Source: Bradyrhizobium sp. AUGA SZCCT0283 (GTDB taxonomy: Bacteria > Pseudomonadota > Alphaproteobacteria > Rhizobiales > Xanthobacteraceae). Taken from it: DNA of 64,000 nucleotides. A program made the position numbers and the translations under genes. The stretch covers positions 227,259 through 291,258 of the forward strand of contig NZ_JAFCLU010000005.1 of assembly GCF_018130385.1 (NCBI RefSeq), given 5' to 3'. This document shows positions 26,045 to 34,269 of the stretch, in pieces (position 1 is the stretch's first letter; each line of letters begins with the position of its first letter). The notes under the pieces were generated by a model. It searched no databases and was not told where the DNA came from. It saw only the letters and a list, made by a program, of their open reading frames with translations.

Positions 26045-27232
26045 ATGCTGGAATCGACACTTAGAGATCGCGCGACGGCGCTGCTGACCCCCTCGGCACG
26101 GAGCGACGTTCCGCCCTTCATGGTGATGGACGTGATGGCGGCTGCGGCCCGCATCGAAGCCGCCGGCGGCCATGTCATTCACATGGAGGTGGGGCAGCCG
26201 GCGGCGCCGGCGCCCAGGGTCGCGATCGCGGCCGCGCATGCCGCGCTCGATGCCGCGCGGATCGATTACACGTCCGCGCTCGGCATCCCCACGCTGCGCG
26301 CGCGGATCGCGAGGCACTACCGCGATACTTATGGCTGTGCGGTTGATCCCGAGCGCATTGTGATCACGACCGGCTCCTCCGGCGGTTTCATTCTGGCCTT
26401 TCTGTCGATGTTCGAGCCGGGCGACCGGGTGGCGGTCACGGTGCCGGGCTATCCGCCATACCGGCATATCCTGACGGCGCTCGGCTGCGAGCCGGTGCTG
26501 ATCGAGACGTCGAGCGCGACGCGTCATGCGTTGACGGGCGAGGCCTTGCTGGCCGCGCATCGCAAGACGCCGCTGAAGGGCGTGCTGGTCGGCAGCCCGG
26601 CCAATCCGACGGGAACCATGATGTCGCGCGAGGCGCTGACCGGCCTGATCAATGCGGCGGAAGGCGCGGGCATACGCTTCATTTCCGACGAGATCTATCA
26701 TGGCCTCGACTATGCGTTTCCGGCGGTGACGGCGGCGGAGCTTTCGCCGCAGGCACTGGTGATCAATTCGTTCTCGAAATATTTCTGCATGACCGGCTGG
26801 CGGGTCGGCTGGATGGTGGTGCCGGAGCCGCTGGTGCGGCCGATCGAGCGGCTGCAGCAGAACCTGTCGATCTCGGTGCCGACGCTGTCGCAGATCGCGG
26901 CCGAAGCGGCATTCGAAGGCCGCGAAGAGATGGAGGCGATCAAGCGCGGCTATCAGGAGAACCGCCGCATCCTGATCGAGGGACTGCCGAAGGCCGGCCT
27001 CAGCAAGTTCCTGCCCGCGGATGGCGCCTTCTACCTCTACGCCGATGTTTCTGATTTCACCGCCGACAGTTTCGAATTTGCCGGCCGCATGCTGGAGAAG
27101 GCGCATGTGGCGGCGACGCCGGGCGTCGATTTCGATCCGATCCACGGCCGCAGCTTCATTCGCTTCTCCTACGCGCGCTCGGCTGACGAGATGCGTGAAG
27201 CGGTGACGCGCATCGCGCGTTGGCTTCGCTAG
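26045..27232 (+). CDS. Class I/II pyridoxal-phosphate aminotransferase
   Basis: A 395-residue cytoplasmic aminotransferase. The internal aldimine Lys is Lys245 in NSFSKYFCMTGWRVGW; other fold-type I marks are TGSSGGF (phosphate binding), SPANPTG near 184-190, ISDEIYHGLDY (Asp-x-x-Tyr pair) and a C-terminal FIRFSYA with the substrate carboxylate Arg. By motif it lies with aspartate/alanine-type transaminases of subgroup I, but the amino donor is not certain. It is divergent from the M48 gene and followed by dctA 198 bases later. Confidence 0.9.
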   Translation: MLESTLRDRATALLTPSARSDVPPFMVMDVMAAAARIEAAGGHVIHMEVGQPAAPAPRVAIAAAHAALDAARIDYTSALGIPTLRARIARHYRDTYGCAVDPERIVITTGSSGGFILAFLSMFEPGDRVAVTVPGYPPYRHILTALGCEPVLIETSSATRHALTGEALLAAHRKTPLKGVLVGSPANPTGTMMSREALTGLINAAEGAGIRFISDEIYHGLDYAFPAVTAAELSPQALVINSFSKYFCMTGWRVGWMVVPEPLVRPIERLQQNLSISVPTLSQIAAEAAFEGREEMEAIKRGYQENRRILIEGLPKAGLSKFLPADGAFYLYADVSDFTADSFEFAGRMLEKAHVAATPGVDFDPIHGRSFIRFSYARSADEMREAVTRIARWLR

Positions 27233-27430
27233 CACGCAGCCATTGCCGTTCGTTTCATTGCATCGTTCCGCGCCGGCCTGAAAGATTATTCTTCTCTCGA
27301 CCGACGCATCGTCTCGCCTGCTGGCGAAGCGCCCAACGCCATTGACTCCGCTCGCCCAAAGGATTTTGGCTGTGTGCGACGGATTGGCGCATGCTCGACC
27401 GATCCGCACTTTCTGAGGGGAGTAAGCGTC

Positions 27431-28759
27431 ATGGCGGCAACGATTGCGACCGAAGCACCGGCAAGTGCGGCAAAGCCCTGGTACCGCGTTCTTTACGTCC
27501 AAGTCTTGATTGCGATCGTGCTCGGCGCGCTGTTCGGCTGGCTGTGGCCTGCGCTTGCGACCAACGACTGGATCAAGGCGCTCGGCGACGGCTTCATCAA
27601 GCTGATCAAGATGGTGATCGCGCCGATCATCTTCTGCACGGTGGTATCTGGTATCGCGCATATACAAGACGCCAAGAAGGTTGGCCGGATCGGCGTCAAG
27701 GCGCTGGTTTATTTCGAGGTCGTCTCCACCTTTGCGCTGGTGATCGGTCTGCTCATCGGCAATCTGGTCAAGCCCGGCGCGGGGTTCGGCGGCGGCATGG
27801 CCGACGCGGCAAAAGTAGCCGGTTTCGCCAAGCAGGCCGAGGCGCAGAAGAGCGTCGATTTCTTCCTGCACATCATTCCCGATACGGTGGTAGGTGCTTT
27901 CGCGCAGGGTGAAATCCTCCAGGTCCTGCTGTTCGCGATCCTGTTCGGCTTTGCGCTGATGGGCCTCGGCGAGCGCGGCCACACGATCCGCGCCTTTATC
28001 GACGATGCGGCGCACGCGGTGTTCGGCGTCATCGCCATCGTGATGAGGGTTGCGCCCATCGGCGCGTTCGGCGCGATGGCGTTCACGATCGGCAAGTTCG
28101 GAACCGGCGCGATCCTGAACCTGATCGGGCTGATCGCGACCTTCTACGTCACCGCCGCGCTGTTCGTGTTCGTGGTGCTCGGCGTGATCGCGCGGATCGT
28201 CGGTTTCTCGATCTTCAAGTTCCTGGCCTACATCAAGGACGAGCTCCTGATCGTGCTCGGCACGTCGTCCTCGGAAAGCGCGCTGCCGTCCTTAATGGAA
28301 AAGCTCGAGCGGCTTGGCTGCTCCAAGTCGGTGGTCGGCCTCGTGGTGCCGACCGGCTACTCGTTCAACCTCGACGGCACCAATATCTACATGACGCTGG
28401 CAACCCTGTTCATCGCGCAGGCGCTCGGCTTCGATCTCTCCTTCGGCCAGCAATTGACCATCCTGCTGGTCGCGATGCTGACCTCGAAGGGGGCGTCCGG
28501 CATTACCGGGGCCGGCTTCATCACGCTGGCCGCGACGCTCGCCGTGGTCGATCCGCGGCTGGTGCCGGGCATGGCCATCGTTCTCGGCATCGACAAGTTC
28601 ATGAGCGAGTGCCGCGCGCTGACCAATCTGTGCGGCAACGGCGTCGCCTGCGTGGTGGTGTCCTGGTGGGAAGGCGAACTCGATCACGATAAGCTGATCG
28701 CCAATCTCAACAAGGAGATCGACCCGACCGACGTGGAGACTGCGATTACGACGGGATAG
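27431..28759 (+). CDS. dctA: C4-dicarboxylate:cation symporter
   Basis: A 442-residue inner-membrane transporter of the DAACS family that imports succinate, fumarate and malate, the main carbon source of rhizobia. The hairpin motif [17 protein letters not shown], then [10 protein letters not shown] and [15 protein letters not shown], plus [16 protein letters not shown], form the substrate and Na+/H+ site of the family. I chose the ATG at 27431 with GGGGAG upstream. The sensor pair DctB/DctD is not in the window. A strong bidirectional terminator follows. Confidence 0.96.
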   Translation: MAATIATEAPASAAKPWYRVLYVQVLIAIVLGALFGWLWPALATNDWIKALGDGFIKLIKMVIAPIIFCTVVSGIAHIQDAKKVGRIGVKALVYFEVVSTFALVIGLLIGNLVKPGAGFGGGMADAAKVAGFAKQAEAQKSVDFFLHIIPDTVVGAFAQGEILQVLLFAILFGFALMGLGERGHTIRAFIDDAAHAVFGVIAIVMRVAPIGAFGAMAFTIGKFGTGAILNLIGLIATFYVTAALFVFVVLGVIARIVGFSIFKFLAYIKDELLIVLGTSSSESALPSLMEKLERLGCSKSVVGLVVPTGYSFNLDGTNIYMTLATLFIAQALGFDLSFGQQLTILLVAMLTSKGASGITGAGFITLAATLAVVDPRLVPGMAIVLGIDKFMSECRALTNLCGNGVACVVVSWWEGELDHDKLIANLNKEIDPTDVETAITTG

Positions 28760-28781
28760 CATCAGCTCGATGCAAACAAAG

Positions 28782-28815
28782 AACCGCCCGGTTTTGGCCG
28801 GGCGGTTTTCTTTTT
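28782..28815. terminator. Bidirectional terminator between dctA and rne
   Basis: A 10-bp perfect stem (28782-28791 with 28798-28807), then TTTTCTTTTT on the plus strand; on the minus strand CTTTGTTTG follows. It serves both convergent genes. Confidence 0.9.
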
Positions 28816-28825
28816 GGTTTGATCC

Positions 28826-31800
28826 TTACTCGCCGCTGCCGAAGCGCCGCGACCACCAACCCGCCTTGCGCGGCGCGGTTTCGTCCGGTGCGGCCGGCGC
28901 CGGCTCGGCCGGAGCAGGCGCGGGAGACACGACCGGCTCCGGCGCGCTGTGGCTGATGGAGGGCGCCGGTTCGGCCGCAGCGCTGGTCACGAAGCTGACT
29001 TTCTCGCGCACGGTCGAACGCCGCCGCGCCGCGGCCCGCTCGGCCTCTTGCCTGGTTTCTTCAGCGGTTGGCGCGGGCGCACGCACGTCCGGCTCGGGTT
29101 GGGCGTAGGCCGCAGGCTGCATCTCCACCGGCTGCGAGACCGGTTCGGGTTGAACGTCGGCCTGCACCAGCGATGGCGCGGGCTCGGACGCGCCGCCGTC
29201 GAAATCGGCAACCGCGCTGGTCACTTCGAAAGCCGGCGGCGGCCCGAGTTCGTCCGCGATCGATCCGGCAAGGCCGTCTTCAAGTTCGGTACCACGCCGA
29301 CGGCGTCCGCCGCGACGGCCGCGACGGCGCGGGCGCCGTTCGCCACTGGCAGGCTGATCGCCGCGGGCCATGCCGGGCTGTTCGTCGCCTTCGTCCTCGT
29401 CGGCTTCGCCGTCCTCGGCGGTCACGCCTTCGATGGTCTCGCCCGCGACGCGCGTCGCGTCACCGTCCTCGCGCGGGGCGGCGCCGTCACGCGGCTCGCC
29501 ACGGCCGCGCCGGCGTCGGCGCCGCTTGCGGCGGTGGCCGTCTGCTTCGCTTTCGCCCGCCGCCGCTTCGGCGGCATCGTCGGCCAGTCCCTCGGTCTCC
29601 TCGGTTTCGACCTCGGATTCGGTTTCGATGTCGAACGCCTCGTCGTCGTCATAGGCTTCCTCGACCGGCGGCGGGAAGGCGGCAGCCTGCGCCGCCAGCA
29701 ACGCCTTGGCGGCTTCCAGCGTGTGCACCTGTTCGCCGCGGTCGATAATGAACGACTGCTGGCCGGCGACGGTTGGATCGGCGCTCACGGCGAGCGACAC
29801 CTTGAAGGCGTTTTCGAGATCGCGCAGATGGCCGCGCTTGTGGTTGAGCACATAGAGCGCGACGTCGGTGCGGGTGCGCACCACCAGATTGTGGGTCGCG
29901 CCCTTCATCAGGATTTCCTCGATGCCGCGCAGCAATTGCAGCGCGACCGACGAGACCGAGCGGACATGACCGCTGCCGCCGCATACCGCGCAGGGCTCGG
30001 TCGAACTCTCCAGCACGCTGGCGCGGATGCGCTGGCGCGACATTTCCAAAAGGCCGAAATGCGAGATGCGTCCGACCTGGATGCGCGCGCGATCCTGCCG
30101 CAGGCAGTCGGAGAGCTTGCGCTCGACCGCGCGGTTGTTGCGCTTCTCGTCCATGTCGATGAAGTCGATGACGATGAGGCCTGCGAGATCGCGCAGGCGC
30201 AATTGCCGGGCGACTTCTTCGGCCGCCTCGAGATTGGTCTTGAGCGCAGTGTCCTCTATGTGATGTTCGCGGGTCGAGCGGCCGGAATTGACGTCGATCG
30301 AGACCAGGGCCTCGGTCTGGTTGATGACGATGTAGCCGCCGGAGCGCAGCTGCACGGTCGGCGAAAACATCGCGTCCAACTGACTCTCGACGCCCATTCG
30401 CGAGAACAGCGGCTGGCCGTCGCGATACTGCTTCACCGCCCGCACGTTCGAGGGCATCAGCATCTTCATGAAGTCGCGCGCTTCCTGGTAACCGGCCTCG
30501 CCGGCGACCTGGATTTCGTCGATTTCCTTGTTGTAGAGGTCGCGCAGCGACCGCTTGATCAGCGAGCCTTCCTCGTAGACGAGGGTGGGGGCCTGCGACT
30601 TCAGCGTCATGTCGCGCACGGTTTCCCACATCCGGATCAGATATTCGAAGTCGCGCTTGATCTCGGGCTTGGTCCGCGAGGCGCCGGCGGTGCGCAGGAT
30701 GATCCCCATGCCTTCCGGCACGTCGAGGTCCTGCACCACTTCCTTCAGCCGCGAGCGGTCCTGGGCCGAGGTGATCTTGCGGCTGATGCCGCCGCCGCGG
30801 GCGGTGTTGGGCATCAACACGGCATAGCGGCCGGCCAGCGACAGGTATGTCGTCAGCGCCGCGCCCTTGTTGCCGCGCTCTTCCTTGACGACCTGAACCA
30901 GCATCACCTGGCGGCGCTTGATGACTTCCTGGATCTTGTACTGGCGGCGCGGGCGGAACGGGCGTTCCGGAACTTCCTCCAGAACGTCGTCGCCACCGAC
31001 GGATTCGACCACTTCCTCTTCGGCATCCTCGCCGTCGTCTTCATCATCATGACCGTCGTCGCGTTCGGAAGCCGGGGCGAGTTCGTCCGGAGAAGCGACG
31101 GCGTACCCTTCACCGGCGTGCTCGATATGCGGCGCATCGTCGGCATGGGCCGCGTTTTCGCGCGCATGTTCCTCGTCATGCGGCTCATCATGAGCGTGTT
31201 CAGTCGTCGCCTCGGGGGCGGCCGCCTCGACCGGCGCCACGGTGGGCATGCCGGATTCCAATTCTGCGACCGGTGCTTCGCCCGCGGCGTCTGCCCGTTG
31301 GTCAGAACCTTGCGCATTGTGATCGTGGTGATCATCGTGGTCGTGATGAGCATCGTGATCGTGCGAATGATCGTGATCGTGGCCATTCGCCTCGTGATCA
31401 TGCGCATCGTGGTCGTGATGGGCCGTATCCTCATGATGCCCGGCATCATTCTCATGATGCTCAGCATCGTGCGGATGCACTTCGCCGGCATACGCGACTT
31501 CGTGCTGATGCGCCTCGCCTTCATAGGGCTGGGCCGCCTGCGCGGGATCCTGGCCGGCGTTCTCGACGACGCCGCTCTGGACGCGGTCGCCATGGCCGCG
31601 ACGGCGCGCATTGCGGTGGCGCGAGCGGCCACGGTGGCGGTTGGAGGAGCGGTTCTCGCTTTCTTCTTCGGCTTCGCGGTGGGCGCGCTCGTCGGCCTCG
31701 ATCAGCGCCTGCCGGTCGGCAACCGGGATTTGGTAGTAGTCCGGGTGGATTTCGCTGAACGCCAGGAAGCCGTGGCGGTTGCCGCCATATTCGATGAACG

Positions 31801-31969
31801 CTGCCTGCAGCGACGGTTCTACGCGCGTGACCTTGGCGAGATAGATATTGCCGCGAAGCTGCTTGCGCTGGGCGGTCTCGAAATCAAATTCTTCGACGCG
31901 GTTGCCGCGGACCACAACGACCCGGGTCTCTTCCGGGTGGGTGGCGTCGATCAACATCTTGTTGGGCAT
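28826..31969 (-). CDS. rne: Ribonuclease E/G with large His/Asp-rich insert in the S1 domain
   Basis: A 1047-residue endoribonuclease, core of the RNA degradosome, acting on mRNA and on rRNA/tRNA precursors. The start MPNKMLIDATHPEETRV begins the RNase H-like part, then the S1 domain, split by an insert (about residues 82-345) that is Arg-rich (107-130), His/Asp-rich (154-218, 24 His in 64 residues) and acidic (300-335). Catalytic Asp residues lie in VSIDVNSG and IVIDFIDMD; the Zn-link is CAVCGGSGH. The C-terminal scaffold (about 770-1047) is Arg/Glu-rich with several RRRRRGR patches and a conserved-looking end WWSRRFGSGE. In-frame start alternatives exist upstream; 31969 fits the family. Confidence 0.95.
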   Translation of the reverse strand: MPNKMLIDATHPEETRVVVVRGNRVEEFDFETAQRKQLRGNIYLAKVTRVEPSLQAAFIEYGGNRHGFLAFSEIHPDYYQIPVADRQALIEADERAHREAEEESENRSSNRHRGRSRHRNARRRGHGDRVQSGVVENAGQDPAQAAQPYEGEAHQHEVAYAGEVHPHDAEHHENDAGHHEDTAHHDHDAHDHEANGHDHDHSHDHDAHHDHDDHHDHNAQGSDQRADAAGEAPVAELESGMPTVAPVEAAAPEATTEHAHDEPHDEEHARENAAHADDAPHIEHAGEGYAVASPDELAPASERDDGHDDEDDGEDAEEEVVESVGGDDVLEEVPERPFRPRRQYKIQEVIKRRQVMLVQVVKEERGNKGAALTTYLSLAGRYAVLMPNTARGGGISRKITSAQDRSRLKEVVQDLDVPEGMGIILRTAGASRTKPEIKRDFEYLIRMWETVRDMTLKSQAPTLVYEEGSLIKRSLRDLYNKEIDEIQVAGEAGYQEARDFMKMLMPSNVRAVKQYRDGQPLFSRMGVESQLDAMFSPTVQLRSGGYIVINQTEALVSIDVNSGRSTREHHIEDTALKTNLEAAEEVARQLRLRDLAGLIVIDFIDMDEKRNNRAVERKLSDCLRQDRARIQVGRISHFGLLEMSRQRIRASVLESSTEPCAVCGGSGHVRSVSSVALQLLRGIEEILMKGATHNLVVRTRTDVALYVLNHKRGHLRDLENAFKVSLAVSADPTVAGQQSFIIDRGEQVHTLEAAKALLAAQAAAFPPPVEEAYDDDEAFDIETESEVETEETEGLADDAAEAAAGESEADGHRRKRRRRRRGRGEPRDGAAPREDGDATRVAGETIEGVTAEDGEADEDEGDEQPGMARGDQPASGERRPRRRGRRGGRRRRGTELEDGLAGSIADELGPPPAFEVTSAVADFDGGASEPAPSLVQADVQPEPVSQPVEMQPAAYAQPEPDVRAPAPTAEETRQEAERAAARRRSTVREKVSFVTSAAAEPAPSISHSAPEPVVSPAPAPAEPAPAAPDETAPRKAGWWSRRFGSGE

Positions 31970-32703
31970 TTTGGAACTCTTGACGGCGGCGGGCGCGGTG
32001 CATGGCACGCGCAAATTGCGCGGCCCGGTGACGCGACGGTCCACCTGATTCGGGGGTGAGGGGAAGGCCAAAACGCACTTCTTGGCGCCGCGCCGAACGG
32101 GGAGCCACCGGAGCGAGGCGACGTGCGAAGCTTTCGCCTCGCGTCGGCGCGATCGTTCCGTGGATCCTGGTCGGCAACACAGTCTGGCGCATCAAGCGTC
32201 GGCCCGTCTAAACATGTTGGCGGAAAGGATACCGCCGTATCTATCGCTGAAGGCCCGGTTCGGCGCCTAAACGCCCGCCGGCCATCGCATATCGGACCCT
32301 TTTTGGATCCGGATAATCAGTTTTGCCGCGTCTCAAACCGTCCCTGGAAAAGGTACCTGGGACCGGACGCCGCTCGGGCTCGAAACCGCCACTCCGTGTC
32401 AGCCGCGCGCGGCGCTGGCCGTGGAGGGATCGGGAAAGACGCAGGTTCCTTCGACTTGGAAGGCTCCAGCGCTGCACCGGGAGGCTGAACGCGACACAAC
32501 CGGGAGTATTAGCCGTCAGCACCTCGTACATACGTGGATTGGGGGCTGCGTGCAAGGGAAGCGCAAGGGAACTCCAAGGGAACCCCCTCTCGAGCGTCGC
32601 AGCGCGGCAACACTCGCTCCTTTTCACAGATTCGACGTTAAGGTCCGATTAACCCTGTGGTTCTAATGCGGTAAGGGAAGGCTCCTCCGGAGGCACCGAA
32701 TCG
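31970..32703. other. 734-base divergent intergenic region (rne leader / amidase promoter)
   Basis: No protein gene is convincing. Rhizobial and enteric rne genes commonly have long regulated leaders, so part of this is likely the rne 5' untranslated region. A short GTG-start reading at 32056-32210 is discussed under rejected items. Close to the amidase, GGAGG at about 32689 serves as its ribosome-binding site. Confidence 0.55.
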
Positions 32704-34032
32704 TTGGCGAGCCGCGCAAATCACCTTGTTTTGCTGGGATGTGGCCTATTGTGCGCCGCAGCATTGCTATGCACCCAAATGACCGGCCCCGGCGCGGCTC
32801 AAGCGCCGGTTTATCAAGCACCGGCTGCTCAAGCCGCCATTGCCGGCCCGGCGGCAGTATCGAATTTCCCGATAGCGTCTGACGCTCGTCTGGCCGGCGA
32901 TGCCAAACAGACCCGTTTCATCCTCGATCTCGACAAGGCGGTCCAGTTTCGGGCTTTTACCTTGGCGGACCCCTATCGTGTGATCGTCGATCTTCCCCAA
33001 GTCAGTTTCCAGCTACCGGCCGGGGTCGGTGTCGCGGGACGGGGATTGGTCAAGGCGTTTCGTTACGGCTTGGTCATGCCGGGCGGATCGCGGATCGTGT
33101 TCGACCTGACCGGACCGGCCAAGATCGCCAAATCCTATGTGCTGGAGGCGGCCAACGGCCAGCCGCCGCGGCTGGTGCTTGAATTCGAACAGGTGGACCG
33201 CACCGCCTTTGTCCAGTCGCTGGCGCCGGAAAGCCGCCCCGAGCTGCGCCCTGCGATCGCCGAGGCCAACGCCGCCGTTGCGCGGGCGGACGCGCCGGCC
33301 GCGCCTCCGTCGCCGCCGGACAAAAGGCCTGTCGTCGTGATCGATCCCGGTCATGGCGGAGTCGACAACGGCACCCAGGCCGGCGGCGGCGACATCATGG
33401 AAAAGAATCTGGTGCTGGGTTTTGGCCTCGCGCTGCGCGATCGGATCGAGAAGTCGGGCAAGTATCGCGTCGTCATGACCCGGACGGACGACACCTTCAT
33501 TCCGCTCGGCGACCGCGTGAAGATCGCGCGCAACGAGTCGGCGGCGCTGTTCGTCTCGATCCATGCCGACGCCTTGCGGCGTGGCGAGGGCGACGCCCAG
33601 GGCGCCACCATCTATACGTTGTCGGACAAGGCCTCCGACTCCGAGGCCGAGCGGCTGGCGGACACTGAAAACAAGTCGGACGCGATCGGCGGGGTCAGTC
33701 TCGCCGACGAGCCGACCGAAGTCGCCGACATCCTGATCGATCTGGTGCAGCGGGAGACCAAAACCTTCTCAAACCGGTTCGCCCGGGTCCTGATGGGCGA
33801 AATGAAGAGCACGGTGCGGATGCACAAGCATCCGTTGAAATCGGCCGGTTTCCGGGTTCTGAAGGCCCCCGACGTGCCCTCGGTCCTGGTCGAACTCGGC
33901 TATGTCTCGAACAAGGGCGACCTCGAGCATCTGGTGTCGGAAAACTGGCGGAACCGGACGGTCGGATCGATGGCGCAGGCAATTGATGCGTTTTTAGCCA
34001 AACGGCTGGCAACTGCCGGACCGGGCAGGTGA
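32704..34032 (+). CDS. amiC: N-acetylmuramoyl-L-alanine amidase with AMIN domain
   Basis: A 442-residue exported murein amidase that cleaves the stem peptide from peptidoglycan at cell separation. A signal peptide is followed by an AMIN domain (about residues 60-165, targeting to septum or murein) and a zinc Amidase_3 domain (about 208-435). Zinc and catalytic residues: His217 in DPGHGG, Glu in IMEKNLVLG, His in VSIHADALR, and Glu in VLVELGYVSN. The frame has no ATG at the right place; TTG at 32704 with GGAGG ten bases before it is the best start. It leads directly toward the two PBP1A genes. Confidence 0.92.
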   Translation: MASRANHLVLLGCGLLCAAALLCTQMTGPGAAQAPVYQAPAAQAAIAGPAAVSNFPIASDARLAGDAKQTRFILDLDKAVQFRAFTLADPYRVIVDLPQVSFQLPAGVGVAGRGLVKAFRYGLVMPGGSRIVFDLTGPAKIAKSYVLEAANGQPPRLVLEFEQVDRTAFVQSLAPESRPELRPAIAEANAAVARADAPAAPPSPPDKRPVVVIDPGHGGVDNGTQAGGGDIMEKNLVLGFGLALRDRIEKSGKYRVVMTRTDDTFIPLGDRVKIARNESAALFVSIHADALRRGEGDAQGATIYTLSDKASDSEAERLADTENKSDAIGGVSLADEPTEVADILIDLVQRETKTFSNRFARVLMGEMKSTVRMHKHPLKSAGFRVLKAPDVPSVLVELGYVSNKGDLEHLVSENWRNRTVGSMAQAIDAFLAKRLATAGPGR

Positions 34033-34269
34033 AAAGTCTGGTGCTCGTGGCGTAACGGCAGGCTGAAAAGCGTGCGGTCCGGTGGCCCAAGCCCTAGTTT
34101 GGCCACAGCGGCAACGGTATAGAAAATTGGCTGCGGGTCTTCGGAATCGGTATTGTCCGCCGGACCTTTTATTGTTCGACCGCGTAGCGGCAACTCGTTC
34201 GGCGGGATTGCCGTATCAGGATAGACGCCGCAGATACCGGCGCACAGGGTTGGAACGGAAACTTCGATA

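Noticed and set aside
28949..32059. A 1036-codon plus-strand open frame opposite rne.
   Set aside because: rne on the other strand has catalytic and zinc-link motifs; the frame's odd valine/isoleucine-rich segments mirror the His/Asp codons of the insert.
32056..32210. Short GTG-start frame ending in a hydrophobic, basic C-terminus upstream of the amidase.
   Set aside because: It reads like a possible membrane peptide but has no ATG or convincing ribosome-binding site and lies in the rne leader, so it is not listed as a gene.
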